From contig JAUJMS010000001.1 of the NCBI GenBank assembly GCA_030446745.1, forward strand, positions 56,224 to 117,431: a DNA stretch of 61,208 nt, read 5' to 3'. Both the position numbers and the translations under genes were made by a program. Below the pieces are notes generated by a model. That model did not search any database. It was given only the letters and a program-made list of their open reading frames with translations, and had not been told where the DNA came from. This DNA comes from Egibacteraceae bacterium (GTDB lineage: Bacteria; Actinomycetota; Nitriliruptoria; Euzebyales; Egibacteraceae). Below, in pieces: positions 7,573 through 16,844 of this stretch. Each line of letters opens with the position of its first letter. Positions within the stretch are counted from its first letter, which is position 1.

Positions 7573-10500
7573 TCACACCGGCGCCCCGACGCTGCGCTCT
7601 GGCGCCGACTCGAGCCGCGCGAGCTCCCCGCGCGGCGCGATGCGCCACAGCGCGGCGCCGGCCGAGGACCAGTCGGCGAGCAGCGCCGCCGCGCGCGGCG
7701 AGCCGGTCAGCTCGGCGTGGCGCTCGACGAGGCGGCGCAGTCGGGCCATCTGCGCGCTGTCGGGTCGTCGCGCCTCGACCAGGGCGGCGTTGATCCGCCC
7801 GAGGATCGCCGCGCTCGGGTCGAGCACGTAGCACTCGCCGCCGGTCATCCCGGCACCGACGTTCGTCCCCGTCTGGCCCAGGACGACGACGACGCCACCG
7901 GTCATGTACTCGCAGGCGTGGTCGCCGACGCCTTCCACGACGGCCCATGCGCCCGAGTTGCGCACGGCGAAGCGCTCGCCGGCGCGGCCGGCGACGAACA
8001 GCTCCCCGCCCGTGGCCCCGTACAGGACGGTGTTGCCGATCAGGACGGGGTCGCCGGCGTCGTTGGCCGGCGGGCGCACGACGATGCGGCCGCCGGCCAT
8101 GCCCTTACCGACGTAGTCGTTCGCCTCGCCGGTCAGGACCAGCTCCACGCCGTCGGAAAGGAACGCCCCGAAGCTCTGCCCCGCCTCGCCGTTGCAGCGG
8201 ATTCCGATGCTGCCCGGCGGGGCGGCGTCGCCGAACTCCAGCGCGATCGCCCCGCCGAGCCGGGCGCCGACCGCGCGGTCGGTGTTGCGGATGTCGTACT
8301 TGAGCGTCAGCACGGTGCCGTCCCACAACGACGGGAACGCGTCGTCGAAGACGCGGTCGCCCAGCGCGTCGCGCGGCGCCTGCAGCGCGGAACCGCCCTG
8401 GTAGGCGCGGACCGCACCGTCCGGCAGCACGAGCAGGGGGGTGACGTCGAGCGTCGCGGCGCGCCCGTCCGGGGCGACCGCACGCGGTCGCAGCAGGTCG
8501 GCGCGCCCGACCGCTTCGTCCAGCGAGCGCAGACCGAGCGCGGCGAGCAGGCGGCGCACCTCCTCGGCGACGAGCAGCAGGTACGACGCCACCATCTCCG
8601 GCGTGCCGCGGTAGCGCTCCCGCAGCTCGGGGCGCTGCGTGGCAATGCCGACGGGGCAGGTGTCGCGGTGGCAGGCGCGGACCATGATGCAGCCCTCGGC
8701 GAGCAGCGCCGCGGTGCCGAAGCCGTACTCGTCGGCACCGAGCAGCGCCGCGACGACGACGTCGCGGCCGGTCTTGAAGCCACCGTCGACCTGCAGGCGG
8801 ACCCGGCCGCGCAGCCCGCTTGCGACGAGGGTGTGCTGCGTCTCGGCGAGGCCGATCTCCCACGGCGTGCCGGCGTGCTTGACGCTGCCCAGCGGCGAGG
8901 CGCCGGTGCCGCCGTCACAGCCGGCGATCTGCACCGCGTCGGCCAGCGCCTTGACGACGCCGGCGGCGACGGTTCCCACACCGGCGCTGGAGACGAGCTT
9001 CACGCCGACAGTGGCGAACGGGTTGACCTGCTTGAGGTCGTAGACCAGCTGCGCCAAGTCCTCGATCGAGTAGATGTCGTGGTGGGGCGGGGGGCTGATC
9101 AGCGCGACGCCCGGCTGGGTGTGGCGCAGGCGGGCGATGAGCGCACTCACTTTGTGGCCGGGCAGCTGGCCGCCCTCCCCCGGCTTCGAGCCCTGCGCCA
9201 TCTTGATCTGGATCTCGTCGGCGTAGGCGAGGTAGCCCGGCGTGACGCCGAAGCGTCCCGATGCGACCTGCTTGACCTTCGAGTTGCGGTCGCGGGCGGT
9301 CCCGCGTGTCGCGAAGCGGCGCGCGTCCTCGCCGCCCTCGCCGCAGTTGGACGACCCGCCGAGCAGGTTCATCGCCAGCGCGAGCGTCTCGTGCGCCTCG
9401 GGCGACAACGCGCCCAGCGACATCGCGCCGGTGAAGAAGCGCTGGACGATCGCGGTCGCCGGCTCGACGGCGTCCAGCCGCACGGGCGCCGCCCCGCGCT
9501 CGGCGGCGGGCACCGGCTCGAGCAGGTCGCGCGGCTCGCTCGGGGGGCGGTCGTTGACCAGTGCCGCAAAGCGGTCGTAGGCGTGGTGGTGCCCGTCGCG
9601 CACGGCGGCGTTGAGCAGGTGCGCGGCGCGCAGTTCGCGGTCGTCGACCACGGGCGCCGGCAGGTCGCCCGCGAGTCCCACGACGCGGTGGAGCGCGTCG
9701 ACCACCTCGGGATTGGTTGCGTGGTAGTCGCCGCCCTCGCGGAACTTGTAGAAGCCCGGGCTGGCCAACGACGGGGCCGGCCCGAACGCCGTCGCGTGGC
9801 GGCGTACGACGTCGGCGCCGAGGTCGACCAGGCCGATGCCGCCGAGCGGCGACGGGGTGCCGGTCAGCGCCGCGTCGACGACCTCGCGCGACAGCCCCAC
9901 CGCCTCGAACAGCTGCGCGGACCGGTACGAGTCCAGCGTCGACACGCCCATCTTCGCCATGATCTTCAGCACGCCGTCGGTGACGGCGCGCCGATACGTC
10001 TCCTGCGCCTCGCCGGCCGACGCGGCGTCGCGCCCCAGCCGCCCGGAGTCGGCGAGCTCGGCGATGGACTCGAACGCCAACCGCGGGCACACCGCGTCGG
10101 CGCCGTAGCCGAGCAGGCACGCGAACACGTGGGTCTCGCGCGCGTCGTCGGTCTCGCAGACCAGGCTCGTCTGCGTGCGCAGCCCGGCGGCGACGAGCCC
10201 GTGGTGGACCGCCCCGACCGCGAGCACCGCGGGGACCGGCGCGCGGTCGCGGTCGACGCCGCGGTCCGAGCAGACGAGCAGACCCGCCCCGTGCGCCACC
10301 GCGGCGGCTGCCTCGGCGGCGAGCGCGCGCAGCCGGCGGGTCAGGCCGCCGGGCCCGTCGGCGACCGCGAACGTCGCGTCGAGCCCCGCGACGGCGAACG
10401 GGACGCGGGGCGACAGCACGAGGTCCTGCAGACCGCTCGGGTACAGGATGAACCCGTCGAGCTCCAGCAGGCGGGCGGCCTCCGGCGTCTCGCTCAGCAG

Positions 10501-12123
10501 CGGCGCCCGCGGGCCGAGCTGCGTCCGCACGCTCATCACCTGCCACTCGCGCAGCGCGTCGATCGGCGGGTTCGTCACCTGGGCGAAGCGTTGCTTGAGG
10601 TAGTGGTAGACGGTCCGCGGACGCGCCGACAGCACCGCGACGGCGGTGTCGTCGCCCATCGACGACGTCGGTTCGGCGCCGTCGTTGGCCATCGGCCGCA
10701 CGACGGCGGTCTCCTCCTCCTTCGTGTAGCCCGCGACGACTTGGCGGGCGAGCAGGTCGTCGCCCGCGCTGTCGACCGGCTGTCCAGGCGACACCCGGCG
10801 CTGGGCGGCGCGCAGCCACTCGCCGTAGGGCCGTCGCGCCGCAAGCCGACGCTTCACCGCGGCGTCCTCGACCAGGCGGGCACCGTCGGGCTGCGTCGGG
10901 TCGACGACGAGCATCTCGCCCGGCCCGAGCCGCGCCCGGCGCACGGCGCCGCGGCCGGCGGTGCGCACCGCCCCCACCTCCGACGCGCAGACGACGGTGC
11001 CGTCGTCGCACACGGCGTAGCGCAGAGGGCGCAGGCCGTTGCGGTCCAACGCCGCGACGACGCGCTGCCCGTCGCTGGCGACCAGCCCGGCCGGCCCGTC
11101 CCACGGCTCGACGAGCGCCGCGGCGTAGCGGTAGAAGTCGCGCACCGCCGGGTCGACGTCGCGCCGCCCCTCCCACACCTGCGGCACGAGCATCGCCAGC
11201 GCGTGCGCCAGGTCGCGTCCGCCGTGGGCGACCAGCTCGAGGGCGGCGTCGAGCTTCGCCGAGTCGGAGTCGCCCGCGGACAGCAGCGGGTGCAGCTCCG
11301 CCTCGCCCCGGTCGCCCAGCTCCGGCCAGTCGGCGCCGAGGCGTCCCTCCCGGGCACGCAACAGGTTGGCGTTGCCGTCGACGGTGTTGATCTCGCCGTT
11401 GTGGCACAGCAGCCGGAACGGCTGCGCCCGTTCCCACGTCGGCGCCGTGTTCGTCGCGTAGCGCTGGTGGAACACCGCCGCCCAGCCGGTGAACCCGCGC
11501 GCGGTGAGGTCCGGGTAGAACGCGGCGAGCTGGTCGGCGGCGGTCAGCGCCTTGTAGGTGACGGTGCGCAGGCTGCACGACGCAAGGTAGGCCCGCACGC
11601 CCGCGGCGGCGCAGCGGCGCTCGGCGCGCCGGCGTGTGACGTACGCGCGTCGCTCCGCGGCGGCGGCGTCGACGCCGTCGGGCGGCGTGAACCGCACCTG
11701 CGCGACGAACGGCATCCCGCGGCGCGCCACGGCGCCGAGCCCCGCCACGTCGACGGGGCCGTCGCGCCCGGGCGCGAGCCCCGACGCGACGAGCGCGCCG
11801 GCGACCGCGTCGCGCAGCGCCTCGCGGGCGCGCTCGCGCTCGGCGTCGTCGCGGCCGTCGAGGAAGCACGTCGCGACGCCGAGCCGGTCGGGCTCGACCG
11901 GCCGATCGGCGAACGGCGCGAAGAACCCGCCGGGCAGCGGGACCAGCAGGCCGGCGCCGTCGCCGGTGCGCGCGTCGGCCGCGACGGCGCCGCGGTGGCG
12001 CACCCCGCACAGCCCCTCGAGGGCGGCGTCGACGATGCGTCGCGACGCGCGCCCGTCGAGGTCGGCGACGAAGCCGATCCCGCAGGCGTCGTGCTCCCAG
12101 CGCGGGTCGTACAGGCCGGTCAT
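7573..12123 (-). CDS. gltB: Glutamate synthase (NADPH/ferredoxin) large subunit
   Basis: At 1516 residues it has the normal length for GltB. The N-terminus has the glutaminase Cys at C14 (HDACGIGF), which becomes N-terminal after propeptide removal in characterised enzymes. The central and FMN-binding domains follow (GEGGEDARRF, KPGEGGQLPGHK, SPPPHHDIYSIEDL). The 3Fe-4S cysteines are C1145, C1151 and C1156 (CIMVRACHRDTCPVG). The C-terminus is the GXGXG beta-helix. It transfers the glutamine amide to 2-oxoglutarate, giving two glutamates. The small subunit gltD, usually next door, is absent from this window. A good ribosome site (GGGAGGCGGGAAGGC) precedes the ATG. A large stem-loop lies 39 nt upstream. 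Confidence 0.97.
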   Translation of the reverse strand: MTGLYDPRWEHDACGIGFVADLDGRASRRIVDAALEGLCGVRHRGAVAADARTGDGAGLLVPLPGGFFAPFADRPVEPDRLGVATCFLDGRDDAERERAREALRDAVAGALVASGLAPGRDGPVDVAGLGAVARRGMPFVAQVRFTPPDGVDAAAAERRAYVTRRRAERRCAAAGVRAYLASCSLRTVTYKALTAADQLAAFYPDLTARGFTGWAAVFHQRYATNTAPTWERAQPFRLLCHNGEINTVDGNANLLRAREGRLGADWPELGDRGEAELHPLLSAGDSDSAKLDAALELVAHGGRDLAHALAMLVPQVWEGRRDVDPAVRDFYRYAAALVEPWDGPAGLVASDGQRVVAALDRNGLRPLRYAVCDDGTVVCASEVGAVRTAGRGAVRRARLGPGEMLVVDPTQPDGARLVEDAAVKRRLAARRPYGEWLRAAQRRVSPGQPVDSAGDDLLARQVVAGYTKEEETAVVRPMANDGAEPTSSMGDDTAVAVLSARPRTVYHYLKQRFAQVTNPPIDALREWQVMSVRTQLGPRAPLLSETPEAARLLELDGFILYPSGLQDLVLSPRVPFAVAGLDATFAVADGPGGLTRRLRALAAEAAAAVAHGAGLLVCSDRGVDRDRAPVPAVLAVGAVHHGLVAAGLRTQTSLVCETDDARETHVFACLLGYGADAVCPRLAFESIAELADSGRLGRDAASAGEAQETYRRAVTDGVLKIMAKMGVSTLDSYRSAQLFEAVGLSREVVDAALTGTPSPLGGIGLVDLGADVVRRHATAFGPAPSLASPGFYKFREGGDYHATNPEVVDALHRVVGLAGDLPAPVVDDRELRAAHLLNAAVRDGHHHAYDRFAALVNDRPPSEPRDLLEPVPAAERGAAPVRLDAVEPATAIVQRFFTGAMSLGALSPEAHETLALAMNLLGGSSNCGEGGEDARRFATRGTARDRNSKVKQVASGRFGVTPGYLAYADEIQIKMAQGSKPGEGGQLPGHKVSALIARLRHTQPGVALISPPPHHDIYSIEDLAQLVYDLKQVNPFATVGVKLVSSAGVGTVAAGVVKALADAVQIAGCDGGTGASPLGSVKHAGTPWEIGLAETQHTLVASGLRGRVRLQVDGGFKTGRDVVVAALLGADEYGFGTAALLAEGCIMVRACHRDTCPVGIATQRPELRERYRGTPEMVASYLLLVAEEVRRLLAALGLRSLDEAVGRADLLRPRAVAPDGRAATLDVTPLLVLPDGAVRAYQGGSALQAPRDALGDRVFDDAFPSLWDGTVLTLKYDIRNTDRAVGARLGGAIALEFGDAAPPGSIGIRCNGEAGQSFGAFLSDGVELVLTGEANDYVGKGMAGGRIVVRPPANDAGDPVLIGNTVLYGATGGELFVAGRAGERFAVRNSGAWAVVEGVGDHACEYMTGGVVVVLGQTGTNVGAGMTGGECYVLDPSAAILGRINAALVEARRPDSAQMARLRRLVERHAELTGSPRAAALLADWSSAGAALWRIAPRGELARLESAPERSVGAPV

Positions 12124-12161
12124 GCCTTCCCGCCTCCCAAGAAACGGTCCCGAAACGCCGA

Positions 12162-12192
12162 CGACGGCGCCCGCAGATGCGGAGCGCCGTCG
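12162..12192 (-). terminator. Nested perfect stem-loop between the ABC exporter gene and gltB
   Basis: The arms CGACGGCGC and GCGCCGTCG (9 bp) enclose a second pair, CCGCA/TGCGG, with a 2-nt GA loop and one bulged A. It starts 27 nt after the exporter stop on the minus strand and ends 39 nt before gltB. It lacks a clean T-run, as many actinobacterial terminators do. A TACACT box at 12205-12210 (minus strand) could place the gltB transcription start before the hairpin, so it might instead act as an attenuator in the gltB leader. Confidence 0.55.
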
Positions 12193-12218
12193 CTCGTGGG
12201 CGGCAGTGTACCGACGCC

Positions 12219-14129
12219 TCAGGTGCCGGCGAACTGCGTCCGGTACAGCTCGGCGTAGACACCGTCGGCACCGAGCAGCTCAGCCGAGGTCCCCCGCTGC
12301 ACGATCCGCCCGTCGGCGACGACGAGGATCTGGTCGGCGTGGACGACGGTGGACAGGCGGTGGGCGATCACCAGCGAGGTGCGTCCGGCCAGTGCGGTGG
12401 CGAGCGCCTCCTGGACCAGCGCCTCGGATTCACTGTCGAGGTGCGCGGTGGCCTCGTCGAGGACCACGATCGCGGGGTTTTTCAGCAGCACCCGTGCGAT
12501 GGCGAGGCGCTGCTTCTCTCCACCCGACAGCCGGTAGCCACGTTCCCCCACGACCGTGTCGTAGCCGTCGCGCAGCGCGGCGATGACGTGATGGATCCGC
12601 GCGGCCCGGCAGGCGGCCTCCAGCTCTGCGTCGGTCGCGTCAGGTTTCGCGTAGCGCAGGTTCTCGCGCACCGTGTCGTGGAACAGGTGCGGGTCTTGCG
12701 GCACCACGCCGACGGCGGCGGACAACGACGCGAGGGTGAGGTCGCGGACGTCGTGACCGTCGATGCGCACCGATCCGGCGGAGACGTCGTAGAGCCGCGA
12801 CACGAGCGCGAGCAGCGTCGACTTCCCGGCGCCGGACGGGCCGACCAGCGCGACGGTCTGGCCCGGGTCGGCGACGAAGCTCACGTCGGAGATCACCTGC
12901 GGTCCGGGTGTGGCGTCGAGCACCGGAGCCAGCCCGTGCTCCAGCGACGCGAGCGACGAGTGGGCCGCCGACGGGTACGCGAACGAGACCCTGTCGAACA
13001 CGACCTCGCCGCGCGCGTTGCGCAGCTCGACGGCGTCGTCGGCGTCGGCGATCGGGTGGCGCAGGTCGAGAATTTCGAAGACCCGGTCGAAGCTGACCAG
13101 CGCGGTCAGCACCTCGACCGGCGCGTTGGTCAACGCGGCGAGCGGCTGGTACGCCTGGGTGACCAGCACCGCGAAGGCGACGACGTCGCCGGCCGACAGC
13201 GCCCCCGACAGCGCGAGACGGCCACCGATGAGGTAGACCGCCGCGGTGCCGACGGCGCCGACGAACGCGAGGATCACGAAGAACAGCCGGCCGACGACGG
13301 CACTGCGGACGCCGACGTCCGCGACGCGCGCGGCGCTGGCGCCGAACCGCTCGGTCTCCTCCTCCTGGCGGCCAAACAGCTTGACGAGCGCCGCGCCGGC
13401 GACGTTGAAGCGCTCGGTCATGACGGTGTTCATCTCGGCGTTGAGCTGCATCGACTCGCGGGTGAGATCCTGCAGTCGGCGGCCCACGCCCTTGGCGAGG
13501 ACGACGAACAGCGGCAGCACCGACAGTGTCAGCAGCGTCAGCGGCCACGAGATGAGCAGCATGCCGCCGACGGCGAACGCGACCTGCACCACGTTGGCGG
13601 TCAGGGTGCCGAAGGTCCCCGTCAGCGCCCGTTGCGCGCCGACGACGTCGTTGTTCAGGCGGCTGACCAGCGCGCCGGTCTGGGTGCGGGTGAAAAAGGC
13701 GAGCGGCATCCGCGCGACGTGGTCGTACAGCTGCCGGCGCAGGTCGTAGATCAGCCGCTCGCCGACCTCCGACGACAGGTAACGCTGCCACAGCGACAAG
13801 CCCGCGGTCACCGCCGCGACGGCGACGAGCAGCAGCGCGTTGTCGGTGACCACACCGACCGCGTCTGCGGGCCGCCGCTGCAGTGCGTCGACGATGCGCT
13901 TGACGAGCAGCGCGGGCGCGACGACAAGAGCGGAGGCCGCCGAGATCGCGAACAGCAGCTGCAGCAGCTTGCCGCGGTAGGGACGCGCGAACTGGCGCCA
14001 CACCCGGCGCACCAGTCCCTTGGGCAGGCGCTGGCTGCGGTCGAGGTCGACGCCGCGGCGCACGGCCCCGGTGCCGGGCCGCATGCCCCGCCCGCCACCG
14101 AGGTTCGGTCCCATGGCGTTGGCAACCAT
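12219..14129 (-). CDS. ABC exporter, fused permease and ATPase (MsbA/multidrug type)
   Basis: A 636-residue half-transporter. Residues 40-330 form the six-helix exporter domain, with the coupling-helix region (FFTRTQTGALVSRLNNDV) typical of type IV ABC exporters. The ATPase domain has Walker A GPSGAGKST (about residue 430), the Q-loop VPQDPHLFHDTVRENL, signature LSGGEKQRLA (about 536), Walker B IVVLDEAT and H-loop IAHRLS. A longer-than-usual spacer (SLASLEHGLAPVLD) lies just before the NBD core. It would dimerise and flip a lipid or drug outward. The ATG at 14129 was taken; the next Met at 14114 is an alternative. It follows the ABC-F gene by 26 bp. Confidence 0.85.
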   Translation of the reverse strand: MVANAMGPNLGGGRGMRPGTGAVRRGVDLDRSQRLPKGLVRRVWRQFARPYRGKLLQLLFAISAASALVVAPALLVKRIVDALQRRPADAVGVVTDNALLLVAVAAVTAGLSLWQRYLSSEVGERLIYDLRRQLYDHVARMPLAFFTRTQTGALVSRLNNDVVGAQRALTGTFGTLTANVVQVAFAVGGMLLISWPLTLLTLSVLPLFVVLAKGVGRRLQDLTRESMQLNAEMNTVMTERFNVAGAALVKLFGRQEEETERFGASAARVADVGVRSAVVGRLFFVILAFVGAVGTAAVYLIGGRLALSGALSAGDVVAFAVLVTQAYQPLAALTNAPVEVLTALVSFDRVFEILDLRHPIADADDAVELRNARGEVVFDRVSFAYPSAAHSSLASLEHGLAPVLDATPGPQVISDVSFVADPGQTVALVGPSGAGKSTLLALVSRLYDVSAGSVRIDGHDVRDLTLASLSAAVGVVPQDPHLFHDTVRENLRYAKPDATDAELEAACRAARIHHVIAALRDGYDTVVGERGYRLSGGEKQRLAIARVLLKNPAIVVLDEATAHLDSESEALVQEALATALAGRTSLVIAHRLSTVVHADQILVVADGRIVQRGTSAELLGADGVYAELYRTQFAGT

Positions 14130-14155
14130 GCCGCCGGGCCGGGGATTCCCCGCCG

Positions 14156-16132
14156 TCAGGCGGGGGCCTCGACGCTTGCTGCGGCGGCCTCCAGCTGCGA
14201 CTCGAGACGCACCCAGGTTTCGAACAGTGCGGTCGCACGGTCCTTGGCGGCGCCGTGCCGGGCGACGACCTCGCGAACCTTGTCCGGGTCGTCGTACACC
14301 CCCGGGTCGGCCAGCGTGCGGGTCAGCTCCGCGACCTCCGCCTCGGCCTCGCCGAGGTCGCGCTCGACCCGTTCGAGCCGCCGGCGCAGGTCCTTCGTCG
14401 CGCGGTGCAGGCGGTTGCGCCGTTCCGCCTCGGCGTGGCGGTCGACCTTGGCAACGGCCCGCTTCGGCGGGGCGCCGGCCGGGCCCGCGACCCGAGTCGC
14501 CGCCCGCTCGGCGACGCCCCGGCCGTCGAGGTCGACGCCGGCCTTCGCGGCGTAGTACTCGAAGTCGCCGTCGTAGAGCGTGGCCGTCCCGCCGGAGACC
14601 TCGATCACCGCGTCGGCCACCGAGCGGATGAGGTGGCGGTCGTGGGTGATGAGCACGACCGTTCCGGGATACTCGACGAGCGCGTCCTCCAAGACGTCGC
14701 GGCTCGCGATGTCGAGGTGGTTCGTCGGCTCGTCCATGCACAGCAGGTTCGCGGGTCGCGCGAGCAGCTTGGCCAGGGCGAGTCGGCTGCGCTCACCGCC
14801 GGACAGCACGCCGACGCGTTTGTCGACCGCGTCGCCGGAGAACAAGAAGGCGCCGAGTACCGACCGCGGGTTGACGACGCTGGTGTCGACCGCTGCCGAC
14901 AACTCCTGCAGGACGGTCTTGCCGAGGTCGAGGGTGTCGACCTGGTGCTGCGCGAAGTACGCGACCGTCACGTTGTGGCCCAGCTCGCGGTCGCCAGCGT
15001 CGATCGGCAGGACACCCGCGAGGATCTTGAGCAGCGTCGATTTGCCCGCGCCGTTGGGCCCGACGAGCGCGACCTTGCGCCCGCGTTCCAGCACGAGGTC
15101 CAGTCCGTCGTAGACGGTCGTGTCACCGTAGCGCTTCACGACGCCGCGCAGCCGCACCACCTCCCGGCCGGAGCGGGGCGGCGGCGGGAACCGGAAGCGC
15201 ATCCGGCGGCTGTCGTCCGGCGTGACCGCGACGCGCTCGAGCCGGTCGAGGGCCTTGATCCGGCTTTGCACCTGCCGCGCTTTGGTCGCCTTGTACCGGA
15301 AGCGCTCGATGAACTGCTCGGTCTGGGCGATCTTGCGCTGCTGGTTCGCGGCGGCGGCGCGCTGCTGCTCCAGCCGCAGCGCCCGCTGCTCGACGAAGTC
15401 GGCGTAGTTGCCGGCGTACTCAACGGCGGTGCCGGCGGCCAGCTCGACCACCGCCGTCACGACGGCGTTGATGAAGTCGCGGTCGTGGCTGACCAACACG
15501 AGCGCCCCGCCGTAGTCAGCGAGGAAGCCTTCCAACCAGGTGACGCTCGCGAGATCGAGGTGGTTCGTCGGTTCGTCGAGCAGCAGGACGTCGGGGCGCG
15601 CCAGCAGCAGCCGCGCGAGCGCGACGCGCATCATCCAGCCGCCCGACAGCTGACCAACGTCAGCCTCGACCGCAGCATCGGCGAACCCCAGCCCCGCGAG
15701 GACGCGGCGTGCCTCGGCCTCCACGCCGTAGCCGCCGAGGGCATCGAAGCGGTGCTGCAGCTCGCCGTACTCCGCCAGCAGCGCCGCCTGCGCCTCGCCG
15801 TCGGCGGTCGCGGCGACGAGGTCCTCGAGCCGGCGCAGGCGCGTCTCGATCGCCGGAAGGTCCCCGGCAGCGGCCATGACCTCGGCGAGCACGCTGCGAC
15901 CGGCGGTCTCGGCAATCTCCTGGCGCAGGTAGCCGATCCGCGTCTCCTTGCCGCGCGCGACCTCACCGCTGTCCGGCTGCTGCTCTCCGGCGACGATGTC
16001 GAGCAGCGTCGTCTTTCCCGCGCCGTTGGGCCCGACCAGCGCCAGGCGGCGACCGGGGGTGATTCGCAGGGACACGTCCGAGAACAGCACCCGGGTGCCG
16101 TGGCGGCGCCCGACCGCGTTCAGCGAAATCAT
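14156..16132 (-). CDS. ABC-F family ATPase (ribosome-associated)
   Basis: A 658-residue protein with two ABC ATPase domains and no membrane segments. Walker A GPNGAGKT appears at about residue 36 and GPNGAGKS at about 355. Signatures [14 protein letters not shown] and [14 protein letters not shown], and two [13 protein letters not shown] Walker B motifs, are present. A charged linker (about 235-320) separates the domains. The C-terminal 100 residues are a basic coiled coil ([27 protein letters not shown]). ABC-F proteins act on the ribosomal E site; some confer antibiotic protection and others tune translation. Which applies here is not decidable. A TACCCT box lies 6 nt before the ATG, suggesting a leaderless transcript. 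Confidence 0.9.
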   Translation of the reverse strand: MISLNAVGRRHGTRVLFSDVSLRITPGRRLALVGPNGAGKTTLLDIVAGEQQPDSGEVARGKETRIGYLRQEIAETAGRSVLAEVMAAAGDLPAIETRLRRLEDLVAATADGEAQAALLAEYGELQHRFDALGGYGVEAEARRVLAGLGFADAAVEADVGQLSGGWMMRVALARLLLARPDVLLLDEPTNHLDLASVTWLEGFLADYGGALVLVSHDRDFINAVVTAVVELAAGTAVEYAGNYADFVEQRALRLEQQRAAAANQQRKIAQTEQFIERFRYKATKARQVQSRIKALDRLERVAVTPDDSRRMRFRFPPPPRSGREVVRLRGVVKRYGDTTVYDGLDLVLERGRKVALVGPNGAGKSTLLKILAGVLPIDAGDRELGHNVTVAYFAQHQVDTLDLGKTVLQELSAAVDTSVVNPRSVLGAFLFSGDAVDKRVGVLSGGERSRLALAKLLARPANLLCMDEPTNHLDIASRDVLEDALVEYPGTVVLITHDRHLIRSVADAVIEVSGGTATLYDGDFEYYAAKAGVDLDGRGVAERAATRVAGPAGAPPKRAVAKVDRHAEAERRNRLHRATKDLRRRLERVERDLGEAEAEVAELTRTLADPGVYDDPDKVREVVARHGAAKDRATALFETWVRLESQLEAAAASVEAPA

Positions 16133-16138
16133 CGTGCG

Positions 16139-16144
16139 AGGGTA
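16139..16144 (-). promoter_or_regulatory. -10 box of a leaderless promoter for the ABC-F gene
   Basis: TACCCT on the minus strand matches the actinobacterial TANNNT -10 pattern. Six nucleotides (CGCACG) separate it from the ATG at 16132, so transcription would begin at or next to the start codon. No Shine-Dalgarno is present. The -35 region is not convincing. Confidence 0.5.
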
Positions 16145-16194
16145 TCGCTGCGTCGCGCCGCGACCCGGGCGTCCGTCGCGCCGAGGTGACCGGC

Positions 16195-16200
16195 TACGCT
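16195..16200 (+). promoter_or_regulatory. -10 box of a leaderless promoter for the small membrane protein gene
   Basis: TACGCT matches TANNNT and ends 6 nt before the ATG at 16207, which fits a leaderless transcript. It supports that ATG over the in-frame GTG at 16186. It lies back-to-back with the box for the divergent ABC-F gene. Confidence 0.5.
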
Positions 16201-16206
16201 GCCGGG

Positions 16207-16605
16207 ATGAGCCTGACCTCGGTCCACGGCTACGTCATCGGCTTTTTGATCATCGCGGCGTGGGCGACCATCGGCGGGTGGTCGCTCGGGCTGCGGCTCA
16301 CCGGCCACCGCGAGACGCCGACGTTCTGGAAGGCGGTGTCGGTCGCCCAGGTGCTGCTCGCGCTGCAGCTGCTCCTGGGACTGGCGTTGCTGGTCCTGGG
16401 CAAGCGGCCCGGTCCGAGCGGTGGCGCCGAGACGGTCGCGTTCCACCTCGCCTACGGCGTCGTCTTCCCACTCGTCGTGCTCGTCGTCGCCCACCGCGCA
16501 GCGCGCGCGGGACGCTACGACCCGCACAGCGTGTTCGCGCTGGTCGGCCTGGTCATCTTCGGGTTGACCGCTCGCGGGTGGCAGGTTGGCCTGGGCGGTG
16601 CCTGA
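16207..16605 (+). CDS. Small four-helix membrane protein, unknown function
   Basis: A predicted 132-residue protein with four hydrophobic segments: [20 protein letters not shown], a central [31 protein letters not shown] and [19 protein letters not shown] conserved-looking His (FHLAYG) lies before the third helix and another within it. I do not recognise the family with certainty; the layout resembles small actinobacterial integral membrane proteins of the cytochrome-like or DUF-type groups. It is followed after 10 bp by a second small gene and then a PgpH-like gene, all on one strand, so the three are probably co-transcribed. Confidence 0.65.
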   Translation: MSLTSVHGYVIGFLIIAAWATIGGWSLGLRLTGHRETPTFWKAVSVAQVLLALQLLLGLALLVLGKRPGPSGGAETVAFHLAYGVVFPLVVLVVAHRAARAGRYDPHSVFALVGLVIFGLTARGWQVGLGGA

Positions 16606-16615
16606 GGGAGCCGTG

Positions 16616-16840
16616 ATGAGCGACGACGCAACGACGACCGACGACGGGAGCCACGCGGATCTCGCCGCACAGCTGCGGTCGAGCATCGCCCGGCTGTGCA
16701 GCGACGTCGAGGCGCGCAGCGACCCCGTGCTCGGCGAGATCACCCACGCGCTCGAGCTGATCCTGCGCCTCACCGCTCACACCCACGACCACGCACGGTC
16801 GCACGGGGAGCGGCTCTCGGCGCTGGAGCGGGGCGCCTGA
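16616..16840 (+). CDS. Hypothetical small protein
   Basis: A 74-residue hydrophilic, mostly helical protein (SDDATTTDDGSHADLAAQL at the start, ERLSALERGA at the end). It is rich in Asp, Glu, His and Leu, with heptad-like spacing in LRSSIARLCSDVEARS and ILRLTAHTHDHARSH, which could form a short coiled coil. The start is the ATG at 16616, with a good ribosome site (GAGGGAG) in front; the frame extends further upstream without a better start. The PgpH-like gene begins 4 nt after its stop. No family is recognised. Confidence 0.55.
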   Translation: MSDDATTTDDGSHADLAAQLRSSIARLCSDVEARSDPVLGEITHALELILRLTAHTHDHARSHGERLSALERGA

Positions 16841-16844
16841 GGGT

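Noticed and set aside
7717..12258. A 1513-codon open frame antisense to gltB
   Set aside because: It mirrors the gltB reading frame in very GC-rich DNA, is Arg/Gly/Val-rich without any recognised motif, and gltB itself is unambiguous.
14140..14152. Palindrome CGGGGATTCCCCG between the ABC-F and exporter genes as a terminator
   Set aside because: The loop would be only one base, too tight for an RNA hairpin, and the genes are likely co-transcribed.
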